NCBI GenBank assembly: GCA_025451845.1
Contig: JANWJS010000053.1
Coordinates: 89,998 to 153,997, forward strand
Length of the DNA stretch: 64,000 nt
Direction of reading: 5' to 3'
Source: Steroidobacteraceae bacterium
GTDB lineage: Bacteria; Pseudomonadota; Gammaproteobacteria; Steroidobacterales; Steroidobacteraceae
In this document: positions 9,255 through 18,273 of the stretch, in pieces
Position numbering within the stretch: the first letter of the stretch is position 1
Layout: each line of letters opens with the position of its first letter
Program-made: the position numbers and the translations under genes
The notes under the pieces: model-generated
Databases searched by the model: none
Seen by the model: the letters and a program-made list of their open reading frames with translations, nothing else
What the model was told of the DNA's origin: nothing

Positions 9255-9673
9255 GAGATCACCTCGCGATTCAGGTGCATCGGCGTCATCGGGCGAAGGA
9301 GTTCCTCGCCTTCCTGCGCACGATCGACGAGGCGACGCCCGCGAAGCTCGACGTACACTTGGTGATGGCCAACTATGGCACCCACAAGACCCCGTCGGTC
9401 AAATCTTGGATGGCTCGCCACCCGCGCTTCCATGTGCACTTCACCCCGACATCCTCGTGGCTCAATCAGGTCGAGCGCTGGTTCGCCACGCTCACCGAGC
9501 GACAGATTCGCCGAGGCATTCATCGCAGCACCGGCGAGCTCGAGCAGGCCATCCACGATTACCTCGCCGCCAACAACCGCCATGCCAAACCGTTCGTATG
9601 GACCAAGACCGCAGACCAGATCCTCGAGAGCATCAAGAGATTCTGCATGCGAACTTCTAACTCAGAACACTAG
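9255..9673 (+). pseudogene. IS630-family transposase remnant
   Basis: C-terminal half of an IS630-type DDE transposase: RHRAKEFLAFLRTIDE, then LVMANYGTHKTPSVKSW, HFTPTSSWLNQVERWFATL with the catalytic Glu, and a normal end (WTKTADQILESIKRFC). The N-terminal helix-turn-helix and first catalytic Asp are missing. At the second catalytic position the usual Asp of the LDNY-type motif is Ala (GCC at 9368-9370), so the protein would be inactive even if expressed. No terminal inverted repeats were identified. It marks the edge of the debris zone. Confidence 0.8.
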
Positions 9674-10100
9674 AAACCCAGCTGAATCAGTGGCTTGGCG
9701 CCGTAATCAGGTGGTGCGTGCGGACTACTCCACAGCGCCCGCGGCTCTCATCGAGAGCGCTGAGACCCGCGGCTCCGCAAACGTCGCCATCAATGACGAC
9801 GCTGCGTGCAAGGCCATGGGCAACACGATTATGCGTGGCGCGTGGACTGCCTGCAGCTGGGACCCCGACAGGCATCTGTATTTAGTGACGGTTCAGTACT
9901 AAGAGCTGACCGGCCAATCATCCCAGGAAAATAGTCAGGCGGGAATAAATTCGAGGATTGACCGATGTGTTTTCCGATAGCGTGTGCCGGTGTTCAATGG
10001 CGTGCGACAGTGCGCGCTCGAAGTCGAGAAATGAAGCGGGGCGCGCTATACTCCGCTGGCCGATGCGGAACTCAAACAGATAAAGACCTGTAACAGAGCC
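9674..10100. other. Gap with an unidentified ORF tail
   Basis: About 430 bases. From about 9690 to 9902 one plus-strand frame has protein-like composition, ending in AWTACSWDPDRHLYLVTVQY, and could be the tail of a gene cut by the IS630 event. No family is recognised and no credible start is visible. The last 200 bases hold no recognisable feature apart from the expected promoter of the dehydratase gene. Confidence 0.35.
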
Positions 10101-11105
10101 ATGTCGCTCGAACCTGTTCGAGCCATAACGCTCGAAGATATTGAGCGCGCTGGCGCCAGGATCGCACGGACGATCGTTCGCACACCATTGCTTCGCCTCG
10201 AAGCGGGACCCGGCTTACCTGAGATCCGTCTGAAGCTTGAGAACCTGCAGCCGACTAACTCATATAAGCTGCGGGGGGCAGTGAATGCAGTAGCTATGCT
10301 GCCCGAGTCGGCGCGCAGACAGGGGGTATGGACGATCAGCGCAGGTAACGCCGGACAGGGTGTTGCATACGCCGCCCGGCAAGCCGGGGTGGACTGCTCG
10401 GTGGTCGTGATCGAGACTGCTCCGAGCGCGAAGATCGAGCGAATGAAGGCGCTCGGCGCGAAGCTGATTCCGGTTCCCTATGAAGTCGCCTGGAAGGCGC
10501 TCGATGAGCGCGCGTTTCCGGGAATGCAGGGCACGTTTGTGCACCCCTTCGACGATCACAACTTCATTGCCGGCCACGCGACCATGGGACTCGAGATACT
10601 GGAGGACGCTCCCGAGACGACCGCGGTCATTGCGGCCATCGGTGGCGGCGGGCTGATCACGGGCGTAGCCAGCGCCGTCAAGGCACGCAAGCCGCATATC
10701 AAGGTATGGGGAGCCGAACCGGAAACAGCCTCCCCGGCGGCACTGTCTTTTGCGCAGGGCGCCCCCCAAGCCTTTTCGGGCTGGCAGGCATCCTTCGTTG
10801 ATGGCGCCGGCGGCAAGAGTGTCTTCCCACGCATGTGGGAACGCATGAAGCCGGTCGTAGACGGGTCCATCGTCGTTAGTCTCGAGCAAACGAGGCTGGC
10901 TGTGCGCATGCTGGCAGAGAACGCGCGGGTTATTGCCGAAGGTGCAGGCGCACTCGCGCTGGCGGCAGCGATTACCGGTAAGGCAGGCCCGGGCCCGATC
11001 GTCGTCATTGTCTCTGGCGGGAATATCGATTTGAGCAAGCTCTGCGAGATTCTCGAAGCGACAGGCCAGGCTCAGCGCCGAAGCGGATATCACCCGCCGG
11101 CCTAG
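10101..11105 (+). CDS. PLP-dependent threonine/serine dehydratase-like enzyme
   Basis: Fold-type II PLP enzyme of 334 aa, without the C-terminal ACT regulatory domain of biosynthetic IlvA. Seen: the Schiff-base segment KLENLQPTNSYKLRGA with Lys56, the ISAGNAGQGVAYAA loop that binds the substrate carboxylate, the glycine-rich phosphate-binding loop GGGGLITG, and the terminal SGGNIDL. Known relatives are catabolic threonine dehydratase, serine racemase and phenylserine dehydratase. The motifs differ from the common TGSFK and SAGNHAQG, so the substrate may not be threonine. It stands alone; a separate exported protease-like gene follows after 119 nt. Confidence 0.85.
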   Translation: MSLEPVRAITLEDIERAGARIARTIVRTPLLRLEAGPGLPEIRLKLENLQPTNSYKLRGAVNAVAMLPESARRQGVWTISAGNAGQGVAYAARQAGVDCSVVVIETAPSAKIERMKALGAKLIPVPYEVAWKALDERAFPGMQGTFVHPFDDHNFIAGHATMGLEILEDAPETTAVIAAIGGGGLITGVASAVKARKPHIKVWGAEPETASPAALSFAQGAPQAFSGWQASFVDGAGGKSVFPRMWERMKPVVDGSIVVSLEQTRLAVRMLAENARVIAEGAGALALAAAITGKAGPGPIVVIVSGGNIDLSKLCEILEATGQAQRRSGYHPPA

Positions 11106-11224
11106 GGTAATGGTGGGGCCTTAGTCGATCTGTGAAGCACGCAAGAGCACAGTGATTCAGGGCGGGTGTAATAGTAGAGGCTCACCCATAGCGAGATCTG
11201 CCTGGAGCACGCGAGACCACCTCG

Positions 11225-11995
11225 ATGTGGCGAGCCTTACGAATCAGCTTCCTTTTGCTCGTGCTCGTGGTCGTGGCTGCTCAGGCGTGGATTGACCGGT
11301 TCAGCACCACTCGCTGGCAGCGAACGGTCTTCGTGGGCGCATTCCCAGTCAGTGCCGATGCGAGCCCCGTGACCGCGGATTATCTCACGCACCTCGATCA
11401 GGGAAAGATCGACGAGGTCAGCGATTTCGTGGAGGCCGAGGCCCGGCGCTACGGAGTAGATGTCGATGAGCCGATTGAGCTGCGACTTTACCCGACGCTG
11501 GCCTCGGCGCCCCCGGCACTCAATGCAGGCGCTGGCGTCCTCACGCGCATCGTCTGGAGCCTCAGATTGCGCTACTACCGCCACCGCATGGTCGCTGCGG
11601 CTTCCCCCCGCCCTCAGATTGCTCTGTTCCTGCTTTACCATGACCCGGCGCTGGCCTCGAGTCTCCCGCACTCGGCGGGGTTGCAGCGCGGGTTGACGGC
11701 TGTAGTACACCTGTTTGCCAGCCGCTCGCAAGAGTCTCAGAACCGCATCGTAATCGCCCACGAGCTGCTGCATACCTTCGGCGCCACAGACAAATACGAC
11801 CTGGCCACCGGTCTGCCGAAGTATCCGGACGGTTTCGCCGACCCGCGGCTCTCGCCGCTCTATCCCCAGCAGCTCGCAGAGATCATGGCCGTAAAGACGC
11901 CACTCAGCGCTACCGACGCGCGCATGCCCGATAGTCTCGCGGATGAGCGCGTCGGGCCGGCGACGGCCCGGGAGATCGGTTGGGTCAGGCGCTGA
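11225..11995 (+). CDS. Membrane-anchored putative zinc metalloprotease
   Basis: A 256-aa protein with one N-terminal hydrophobic helix (residues about 6-22, ISFLLLVLVVVAAQAW) and a periplasmic domain. The zinc-binding helix HELLHTFG is at residues about 180-187, followed by ATDKYD, which gives an HExxH motif and possible further ligands. No named family is recognised. A peptidase activity is inferred from the motif only. A second hydrophobic patch (ALFLLYHDPAL) is probably core strand. The next gene, an orphan GspF/PilC-like protein, starts 48 nt downstream and could be cotranscribed. Confidence 0.65.
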   Translation: MWRALRISFLLLVLVVVAAQAWIDRFSTTRWQRTVFVGAFPVSADASPVTADYLTHLDQGKIDEVSDFVEAEARRYGVDVDEPIELRLYPTLASAPPALNAGAGVLTRIVWSLRLRYYRHRMVAAASPRPQIALFLLYHDPALASSLPHSAGLQRGLTAVVHLFASRSQESQNRIVIAHELLHTFGATDKYDLATGLPKYPDGFADPRLSPLYPQQLAEIMAVKTPLSATDARMPDSLADERVGPATAREIGWVRR

Positions 11996-12043
11996 AATGG
12001 CGCCCGACGAAATAATTTGGCAGACGGCGAGACGTAGACGGCC

Positions 12044-13045
12044 ATGCTGAACGGCCCGCCAATGCCCATGAAGTTCAACGTTAGGGCCGATCTCTTCGGT
12101 CAATTGGCGGCAATGGAAGAGGCTGGCCTTCCCTTTGACAGAGTCCTTGCTATCGTTCATCTGCCGCCGAACGAACGCGGGCGTCTCGAGGGAATCCGTA
12201 AATGGATCAGGCTCGGTTTGGGTATCGCCGACGCCGGGCAAAGGAGCGGCTTGTTCACACCTCTGGAAGCGACCTTGGTGCGCACGGCGACGTTGTCCGG
12301 CAGTCCGGCGCGTACCTATCGTCTCATAGCGGATCAGTGCTCGCGGCGCGCGGCACGCGTGAGGGCGATAAAATCACGCGCGGCTCTTCCGGCGGTGATG
12401 ATCGCGATCTCGATCATTCTGGGACCGGTACCGAATCTCGTCACAGGAGGCCTGACATTGACGAGCTATCTGACAAAGCACCTGCTGCCGTGGGTGGGCG
12501 TGGGAGTGATCGCATATCTGCTGTTCGAAGTGTTACGCCGGCGGCAGAGGGGTGCCTACTCATCCTGGCGAATTCGGCTCGATGGAGTCTTGCCGTTCGT
12601 GCCGATGTTCGGCCCGATGGAGGTGCGGCGCAACCTCCGAGACTTCTTTGACGGTATGGCGCTGTTGCTGGAGGCCGGTGTCCCGATACTGCAAGCCTTA
12701 CCTATAGCGCTGGACGCCGTTCGAAACCAGGCGCTCAAATCTCAACTTGCTCAGATCAAACCGCGGATCGAGGCGGGGATGTCTTTCTGGCAGGCAATCG
12801 CAGAGTTGGCGCTCTTTGGCTGTACCCAGGCGTTTGGACTGATTCGGACGGGTGAGGCCAGCGGCACGTTACCGCGCATGTTGTTGCGATACTCCGAGGC
12901 TGAAACGGCGGCGATTGATCGATTCGATGATCTGGTTGCGGAATGGATGCCACGACTTGCCTACACGTCGGCAGCTTTGCTCGTCGCCTACTCGGTGATC
13001 CATAGCGGTGCATTCATGCCGTCGCTGCCGCAAGAGCTGCGCTAG
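12044..13045 (+). CDS. Orphan GspF/PilC-like inner-membrane protein
   Basis: A 333-aa protein of the type II secretion F family (the platform protein of type IV pili and T2SS). It has two T2SSF-like domains: residues about 10-125, and about 200-315 with FFDGMALLLEAGVPILQALP, IKPRIEAGMSFWQAI and GLIRTGEASGTLPRMLLRYSE. Hydrophobic helices lie near residues 120-140, 150-165 and 305-320. No ATPase, pseudopilin or secretin gene lies beside it in the window. An internal ATG at 12068 is an equally possible start; neither has a clear Shine-Dalgarno sequence. Its partner system is unknown. Confidence 0.8.
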   Translation: MLNGPPMPMKFNVRADLFGQLAAMEEAGLPFDRVLAIVHLPPNERGRLEGIRKWIRLGLGIADAGQRSGLFTPLEATLVRTATLSGSPARTYRLIADQCSRRAARVRAIKSRAALPAVMIAISIILGPVPNLVTGGLTLTSYLTKHLLPWVGVGVIAYLLFEVLRRRQRGAYSSWRIRLDGVLPFVPMFGPMEVRRNLRDFFDGMALLLEAGVPILQALPIALDAVRNQALKSQLAQIKPRIEAGMSFWQAIAELALFGCTQAFGLIRTGEASGTLPRMLLRYSEAETAAIDRFDDLVAEWMPRLAYTSAALLVAYSVIHSGAFMPSLPQELR

Positions 13046-13252
13046 CGAAGGAGGGTGATGGGTGGATCGAGATATCCGACGACCACGGTCGAATCGGGGG
13101 CCTCATGGTCGGACGGTGGGCCCTTGGCAACGCGACAGCTGCAGCAGGTTGCGCCGGCCGAGACGCTCGATGCTTGTCGGGTCGCCTGGCAGTTGATCCG
13201 TCATCCAAGGCCGGGTCGCGCCGCCACGCGCAGCGTCTCCAGCAGCCCGGTG

Positions 13253-13525
13253 CTAGGTCCGGCCGAACCGTACTGCAGCCCTAGCTCGTGCCCGAGCCGC
13301 TTCCGTCTCGCGGTCGCGCGGGTCGGCTGTAGTGACCAAGGCATCGATGAGAGCCCGCGCGGTAGCGGCAACTTCCTCGATGGCGCGATCAAACGCTTCG
13401 CTGTTAGCCTTGGACGGGCCGTTGAACCCGCTGAGTTTCCTGACAAACTGGAGGGACGCGGCTCGAATCTCTTCGTCCGTCGCGGGTGGCTGAAAATTAA
13501 ACAGCGTCTTGATGTTTCTGCACAT
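13253..13525 (-). CDS. DUF2277 family protein
   Basis: A 90-aa protein recognised as DUF2277 by its opening MCRNIKTLFNFQPPATDEEI, the middle LQFVRKLSGFNGPSKANSEA and the helical end. The family is widespread in bacteria, small and of unknown function; the conserved Cys-Arg-Asn start is typical. A GGAG lies about 9-10 nt before the ATG. It is isolated, between the GspF-like gene and a broken nucleotidyltransferase fragment. Confidence 0.85.
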   Translation of the reverse strand: MCRNIKTLFNFQPPATDEEIRAASLQFVRKLSGFNGPSKANSEAFDRAIEEVAATARALIDALVTTADPRDRETEAARARARAAVRFGRT

Positions 13526-13550
13526 GATTTGAAGCTCCGGTTGGGTGCGT

Positions 13551-13800
13551 TCAGCCTGCTAGGATCTCTTCCAGTCTGTCCGCTGCCTCACGCCCGAATC
13601 GACGGGTCACGGTACGCAATAGATCCAGGTCAATGGGACCTGGAGCCGCATGGTAGCCCGAGCGGGCGTCAACGAGGTCTGGGGGCTGCCTGAAAAGCAC
13701 TTCATCGCAATGAAATCCTCGCGTCCGACGACCCGAAGCGCCTCGAACCATCGAGCGCGCCAGAGGTGATCAGTGAAACGAGGCATGGGTGCAACTTTAT
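13551..13800 (-). pseudogene. Nucleotidyltransferase-like remnant with frameshift
   Basis: Two minus-strand frames together spell the C-terminal half of a DUF6036/AbiEii-type nucleotidyltransferase-like protein. One frame gives EALRVVGREDFIAMKCFSG, and the next gives DLVDARSGYHAAPGPIDLDL followed by TRRFGREAADRLEEILAG. The switch lies near 13688-13700 beside a run of five G/C bases, consistent with loss of one base. The N-terminal catalytic region was not found. Family placement is by recognition only. Confidence 0.5.
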
Positions 13801-13921
13801 CGCAGTGTCGAGAGGCAAGCCACATGTCAGGAGCATCCGGCATGGGTACTGCATGCCGAGCACTCGATGGCGGAGCATGCACTGAGCGACAGCCCAAAGT
13901 CGCGGTGCCGGGCGTGCCGCT

Positions 13922-14647
13922 TTAGGACGACCGCGTCAGCTCGTACTGGCAGATGTTCACAGTCGTTGCGACATTCAGCGATTCAATCGCCCCCGTTCCC
14001 GCAATCGTGAACAGCGTTGCGTTCATCCCGCTCAGGGCCTCACGCGGCAAACCTCGAGCTTCATTGCCGAAGATGTAGCAATCGAAGTCGCGAAACTCCG
14101 GCGCAGAGATTGGCGTACCCTGCAGATCGAGACTGGCGATCCGACCGAAGCGCCCGGGCAGCGCCTGCAACGGCACCTCGAGTTCCACCGGCACATGAAA
14201 GATGGCTCCCATGCTAGCGCGCACCGACTTGCCGTTATGCACGTCCACACTATTGGGGCTGAGCAGACAGCGGAAGCGACCGAACCAGGCGAGCGAGCGC
14301 AGGATCGTGCCGAGATTTCCCGGGTCCTGAATCTCGTGCAGATAGATGGCGCGCTCACCGGGCTGTTGCGCGGGTGCCGCCAGTAACGGCGCGATCGCGG
14401 CAATTCCCTGTGGCGAGCGCGTCTCACTGAGCTGCGCCATGTGGCGGGAATTGAGTACGTGAATCGGCAGCTCGCTTGTCCAGTGCGCATATTCCCGCGT
14501 GAGATAGATTTCGCTGGCGCGCAGCCGTGCATCATGAATCGCAGCCTTCTGCAGCTCCTGTACGAGATGCTCGCCTTCCACCAGGAAACAACCGAACTGC
14601 TCGCGGAACTTCCTCTGATGAAGTTTTTTCATGTCTTCGAATTTCAC
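13922..14647 (-). CDS. TrmH/SpoU family RNA 2'-O-methyltransferase
   Basis: SAM-dependent RNA ribose methyltransferase with a SPOUT knot, 241 aa. The N-terminal substrate-binding part contains FLVEGEHLVQELQKAA. The three SpoU motifs are DPGNLGTILRSL near residue 107, CYIFGNEARGLPREAL near 190, and the knot sequence GAIESLNVATTVNICQYE near 219. This arrangement resembles RlmB/TsnR-like enzymes, but the modified nucleotide cannot be told. The start is a GTG that overlaps the stop of the upstream oxidoreductase gene as GTGA, implying translational coupling; an ATG 15 nt further in is an alternative. Confidence 0.9.
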   Translation of the reverse strand: MKFEDMKKLHQRKFREQFGCFLVEGEHLVQELQKAAIHDARLRASEIYLTREYAHWTSELPIHVLNSRHMAQLSETRSPQGIAAIAPLLAAPAQQPGERAIYLHEIQDPGNLGTILRSLAWFGRFRCLLSPNSVDVHNGKSVRASMGAIFHVPVELEVPLQALPGRFGRIASLDLQGTPISAPEFRDFDCYIFGNEARGLPREALSGMNATLFTIAGTGAIESLNVATTVNICQYELTRSS

Positions 14648-16248
14648 GACAGGCTCCGCGCGACCGCTTCGGCGGCCTTGATGCCATCGATACTTGCCGA
14701 GAGGATGCCACCGGCATAACCCGCACCTTCACCGCAAGGATAGAGCCCGCGCACGTTGAGACTCTGCAGCGATTCAGCGTCGCGCGTAATGCGCACGGGC
14801 GAAGAGGTGCGGCTTTCTACGGCGGTGAGCACGGCGTCGTGTCGATCGAAGCCGCGGAACTGCTTACCGAATGCGGGCAATGCCTCGCGTATGGCGCTGA
14901 TAGCATAGTCCGGCAGGGCCTGTGAAAGATCACCCAGCCGCACGCCCGGTGTGTATGAAGGGACGATCTCGCCGAGCTGCGTGGAGCCGACACCCCGTAG
15001 GAAATCGCCAACCAGCTGTCCCGGCGCGCAGTAATCGCTACCGCCTGCAAGATAGGCCTTGGATTCCCACACCTCCTGGAGTTCAACGCCCGCGAGCGGT
15101 CCGCCGGGGAAGTCCGGTTCGGGATTGATTGCGACCACGATGCCCGCGTTGGCATTGCGCTCGTTGCGTGAATACTGGCTCATGCCATTGGTGACCACGC
15201 GCTCCGGCTCGGAAGTGGCGGCAACCACCGTGCCGCCGGGGCACATGCAGAAGCTGTAGACGGAACGCCCATTGCGGGCGTGATGAACCAGTTTGTAGTC
15301 GGCGGCCCCCAGTTGCGGATGGCCGGCAAAACGCCCGAGGCGGGCGACGTCGATCAGCGACTGCGGATGCTCGATACGCAGGCCGATGGCGAAGGGTTTG
15401 GCTTCGAGATAGACGCGCCGGTGCTCCAGCATGCGGAAGGTGTCGCGGGAGCTGTGCCCCAGCGCGAGTACTACATGGCGGCTATAGAGAGTCTCCCCGC
15501 TCGCCAGCACGACAGCTTCGATCTGTCCCCGTTCGATGAGCAGATCGGTAACCTTGCTCTCGAAGCGTACTTCACCGCCGAGCGAGATGATCTCCTCGCG
15601 CATCTTCGATACGACGCCCGTCAGGCGAAACGTGCCGATGTGCGGCTTGCCGACATAGAGAATTTCAGCTGGCGCACCGGCACGCACGAGCTCCCGCATC
15701 ACCTTGCGGCCATAGAATTTAGGGTCTTTGATCTGGCTGTAGAGCTTGCCGTCGGAAAACAGTCCAGCGCCGCCCTCGCCAAACTGGACATTGGATTCGG
15801 GTGTCAGGGTATTTTCCCGCCACAGGGCCCAGGTGTCGCGCGTTCGGCGTCGTACATCACGTCCGCGTTCCAGCACGATGGGCATGAAGCCCATTTGCGC
15901 GAGCAGGAGCGCCGCGAATAGTCCGCAGGGGCCGAACCCGACGACCAGCGGCCGTTCCTTGAGTTGCGCGGGGGCTCGCGCAACCGGGTGATAGCTCGTG
16001 TCCGGTGAGACGCCGACCCGACGATCCCGCACCACGCGCTTCAGCACAGCGGCTTCGTCACGCACCGTGACATCGACGATACAGATGAAGAAGATGCCGC
16101 TGTTCTTCTTGCGCGCATCGTAACTGCGCTTGAACAGATTGAAATCGAGCAACTCGGCCGCGGGGATGGCAAGACGCTGCAAAATGGCGTGACGTAGCGC
16201 CTCAGGCGTGTAATCGAGCGGCAACGGCAGCTCGGTAATGCGGATCAC
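14644..16248 (-). CDS. FAD-dependent oxidoreductase (YtfP/HI0933-like family)
   Basis: A 534-aa flavoprotein. After an about 95-residue N-terminal domain (FNLFKRSYDARKK) comes the dinucleotide-binding motif VVGFGPCGLFAALLLAQMGF at about 101-120, with the ribose-binding acidic end VLERG. Further on are SNVQFGEGGAGLFSDGKL, a CMCPGGTVVAATSEP segment and the C-terminal FAD motif GLYPCGEGAGYAGGI. This matches the widely distributed NAD(P)/FAD-dependent oxidoreductases of unknown substrate. It is the first gene of a two-gene unit with the TrmH-like gene and is divergent from rlmE. Confidence 0.85.
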   Translation of the reverse strand: MIRITELPLPLDYTPEALRHAILQRLAIPAAELLDFNLFKRSYDARKKNSGIFFICIVDVTVRDEAAVLKRVVRDRRVGVSPDTSYHPVARAPAQLKERPLVVGFGPCGLFAALLLAQMGFMPIVLERGRDVRRRTRDTWALWRENTLTPESNVQFGEGGAGLFSDGKLYSQIKDPKFYGRKVMRELVRAGAPAEILYVGKPHIGTFRLTGVVSKMREEIISLGGEVRFESKVTDLLIERGQIEAVVLASGETLYSRHVVLALGHSSRDTFRMLEHRRVYLEAKPFAIGLRIEHPQSLIDVARLGRFAGHPQLGAADYKLVHHARNGRSVYSFCMCPGGTVVAATSEPERVVTNGMSQYSRNERNANAGIVVAINPEPDFPGGPLAGVELQEVWESKAYLAGGSDYCAPGQLVGDFLRGVGSTQLGEIVPSYTPGVRLGDLSQALPDYAISAIREALPAFGKQFRGFDRHDAVLTAVESRTSSPVRITRDAESLQSLNVRGLYPCGEGAGYAGGILSASIDGIKAAEAVARSLS

Positions 16249-16321
16249 CGGCGTATTCCTGGCCGGTAAATCCGGCAGAGGAGTAGAATCCGGCGATTAT
16301 AACCCGTAGTTCCCTGGGAAG

Positions 16322-16942
16322 ATGCCCCGAACGAAAAGCAGCGCCAGCTGGCTCTCCCGCCACCTCAGTGATCCTTTCGTCAAGCAGGCACAGAGGGATG
16401 GTTATCGTTCGCGTTCGGCCTACAAGCTGATCGAGCTCAATGAAAAGGACAAACTGATTTGCGCGGGCATGCGGATCATGGATCTCGGCTCCGCGCCCGG
16501 CGGTTGGTCGCAGGTGGCTGGCAAGCTCGTCGGCGAGAGCGGACGCGTGCTCGCGACAGACATTCTGCCGATGGACGAGCTGAAGAATGTCGATTTCATC
16601 CAGGGCGATTTCACTGAAGAGGTCATCGTGCAGCAGGTGCTCGAGTGGCTGCGCGGCACAAAGTTCGATCTGATCATTTCCGATATCGCGCCGAACATCA
16701 GCGGAATCGATTCTGCCGATCAGGCGAGGTCAATCCATTTCCTGGAGCTGGCGCTCGACACAGTGTGCAAGACCCTGAAGCCTGGTGCGGGCTTCGCCGC
16801 CAAGATGTTTCAAGGCTCGGGGTCGGATCAGTATTTGAAGGAGCTGCGGGCACACTTCGCGAAGGTGCTCATCCGCAAGCCCGCGGCCTCGCGCAAGGAA
16901 TCGCGCGAGGTCTATCTGGTGGCGAAGGGGTTCACGGGATGA
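16322..16942 (+). CDS. rlmE: 23S rRNA (uridine-2552-2'-O)-methyltransferase RlmE
   Basis: Heat-shock methyltransferase (FtsJ/RrmJ) that methylates U2552 of the 23S rRNA A-loop, 206 aa, the family's usual length. It shows RSRSAYKLIELNEK with the first catalytic Lys, the SAM motif MRIMDLGSAPGGWSQVA, the catalytic Asp in IISDIAPNISG, and AAKMFQGSGSDQYLKEL with the second catalytic Lys; the SREVYLVAKGF end holds the catalytic Glu. In many relatives it is followed by ftsH, but here it is followed convergently by a Gfo/Idh/MocA gene. Confidence 0.95.
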   Translation: MPRTKSSASWLSRHLSDPFVKQAQRDGYRSRSAYKLIELNEKDKLICAGMRIMDLGSAPGGWSQVAGKLVGESGRVLATDILPMDELKNVDFIQGDFTEEVIVQQVLEWLRGTKFDLIISDIAPNISGIDSADQARSIHFLELALDTVCKTLKPGAGFAAKMFQGSGSDQYLKELRAHFAKVLIRKPAASRKESREVYLVAKGFTG

Positions 16943-16978
16943 AGTGATTCGTGTTACACCACGCGTGTCGGGCGGGCC

Positions 16979-17001
16979 CTGCGTACGGAGCCTCCACGCA
17001 G
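16979..17001. terminator. Hairpin between convergent genes, possible terminator
   Basis: CTGCGT (16979-16984) and ACGCAG (16996-17001) pair, with a small inner GGA/TCC pairing. It sits in the short space between the ends of rlmE and the Gfo/Idh/MocA gene, where termination is expected. There is no T-tract, so intrinsic termination is doubtful. Confidence 0.25.
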
Positions 17002-17015
17002 AAGGCGGTCGTCGA

Positions 17016-18089
17016 CTAGGGCCCGAGGACCACCACAGTGCGCTCTGCGGCTGAGCGCTGTGCGGCCTCGATAATTTCGAGCCCGGCCAATGCATCCTCA
17101 GGCGCTACCGGTGGCGGTGCTCCGTCTCGCAGCATCGCTACCAGCTCGGCGTAGAAGCGCTGGTAAGCGCCGGGCTCGCTCCGCACCGATTCCTCATGCG
17201 CACCATCAGTCAAGATTCCCCAAGCTTTGGGCGGGTCTCGGCCCCAGTCGGGCGAGGTGGGCCGCTTTCCGCTGCGCAGAGCGGACTCTTGCCGATCGGC
17301 GTGCTGTTTCACGAACGCGCCGCGTTCTCCGAGCACGCGCATTCGCGGTCCGTGGTGTGCCGCAACGGAGCTCGTCCAAAGGTGGGAGCGGACCCCATTG
17401 ACATGTGTGAGCGCGAGAAATACTTCATCGTCCGTTTCGGCGCCGGCGCGTCGCTGGTCGAGCTCGGCATAAACCCCCTGAACGGGGCCAAAGAGCGTCA
17501 AGGCCTGATCGACCAGATGGCTGCCCAAGTCGTACAGCAGACCACCGGCTTCCTCCACCGCACCACGCTCGCGCCAGCCGCCCTTCAATTCGGGCCGCCA
17601 TCGCTCGAGACGGGCCTCGAAGCGCGAGATACGCCCCAGCACACCCTCGTCCAAGAGGCGGCGCAGCGTCAGGAGCTCACTGTCCCAGCGACGGTTGTGA
17701 TAAGGAATTACCGGCAACCGTTTCTCACGCGCCATTTGAATGACTTGTCGGGCCTCTGAAGCGGTGCGTGCAAACGGCTTGTCGATGACCACCGGCAGCC
17801 CGGCAGTCAAGCCCGCCATGGCCAGGCTGGCATGAACGCGATTGGGAGTTGTGATTACCACCAGATCGTGATCGGCCGCGCGGTCCCACAGCCACTCCAC
17901 CGTAGTGGCCACGTGTATCCCTGGATAGTCTCGCCGCGCTTGAGAGCCGCGCACTTCATTCGATGTGACCACGGTGACCAACTTCATGCCGGGCGTAACC
18001 GCTATGAGCGGGCCATGGAAGCATGATCCCCCAAGGCCGAACCCGACCAGAGCGACGCGGACGTCTCGTTTTGTGTTTCGTCCCTGCAT
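17016..18089 (-). CDS. Gfo/Idh/MocA family oxidoreductase
   Basis: NAD(P)-dependent sugar/inositol-type dehydrogenase, 357 aa from the ATG at 18089. That start is preferred because the Rossmann motif VALVGFGLGGSCFHGPLI follows at once, while the longer open frame up to 18218 is basic and non-coding in style. Also seen are VVITTPNRVHASLAMAGL and the conserved VIDKPFARTASEA (the family's EKP-like motif). The C-terminal domain contains GGLLYDLGSHLVDQALTLFG with the metal-independent His. It lies downstream of, and parallel to, the LysR gene of the sugar-acid locus; participation in that locus is only suggested by position. Confidence 0.9.
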   Translation of the reverse strand: MQGRNTKRDVRVALVGFGLGGSCFHGPLIAVTPGMKLVTVVTSNEVRGSQARRDYPGIHVATTVEWLWDRAADHDLVVITTPNRVHASLAMAGLTAGLPVVIDKPFARTASEARQVIQMAREKRLPVIPYHNRRWDSELLTLRRLLDEGVLGRISRFEARLERWRPELKGGWRERGAVEEAGGLLYDLGSHLVDQALTLFGPVQGVYAELDQRRAGAETDDEVFLALTHVNGVRSHLWTSSVAAHHGPRMRVLGERGAFVKQHADRQESALRSGKRPTSPDWGRDPPKAWGILTDGAHEESVRSEPGAYQRFYAELVAMLRDGAPPPVAPEDALAGLEIIEAAQRSAAERTVVVLGP

Positions 18090-18273
18090 GGCGATTAGCG
18101 CTCGAAGTCCTTCTTTTTTGTTGGTTGCTCTTGCCTGCGGTCTTCGTTGAGTCAGACGCCGACGGGGATTGCGCCTCCGGTAAAGTTTGATCCGTGAACA
18201 AACCACAAATGAATGCACGCCTTATCACGGGATACTAGGACGCCACCACGGCTCGCGACGTTCGCAATCCACG

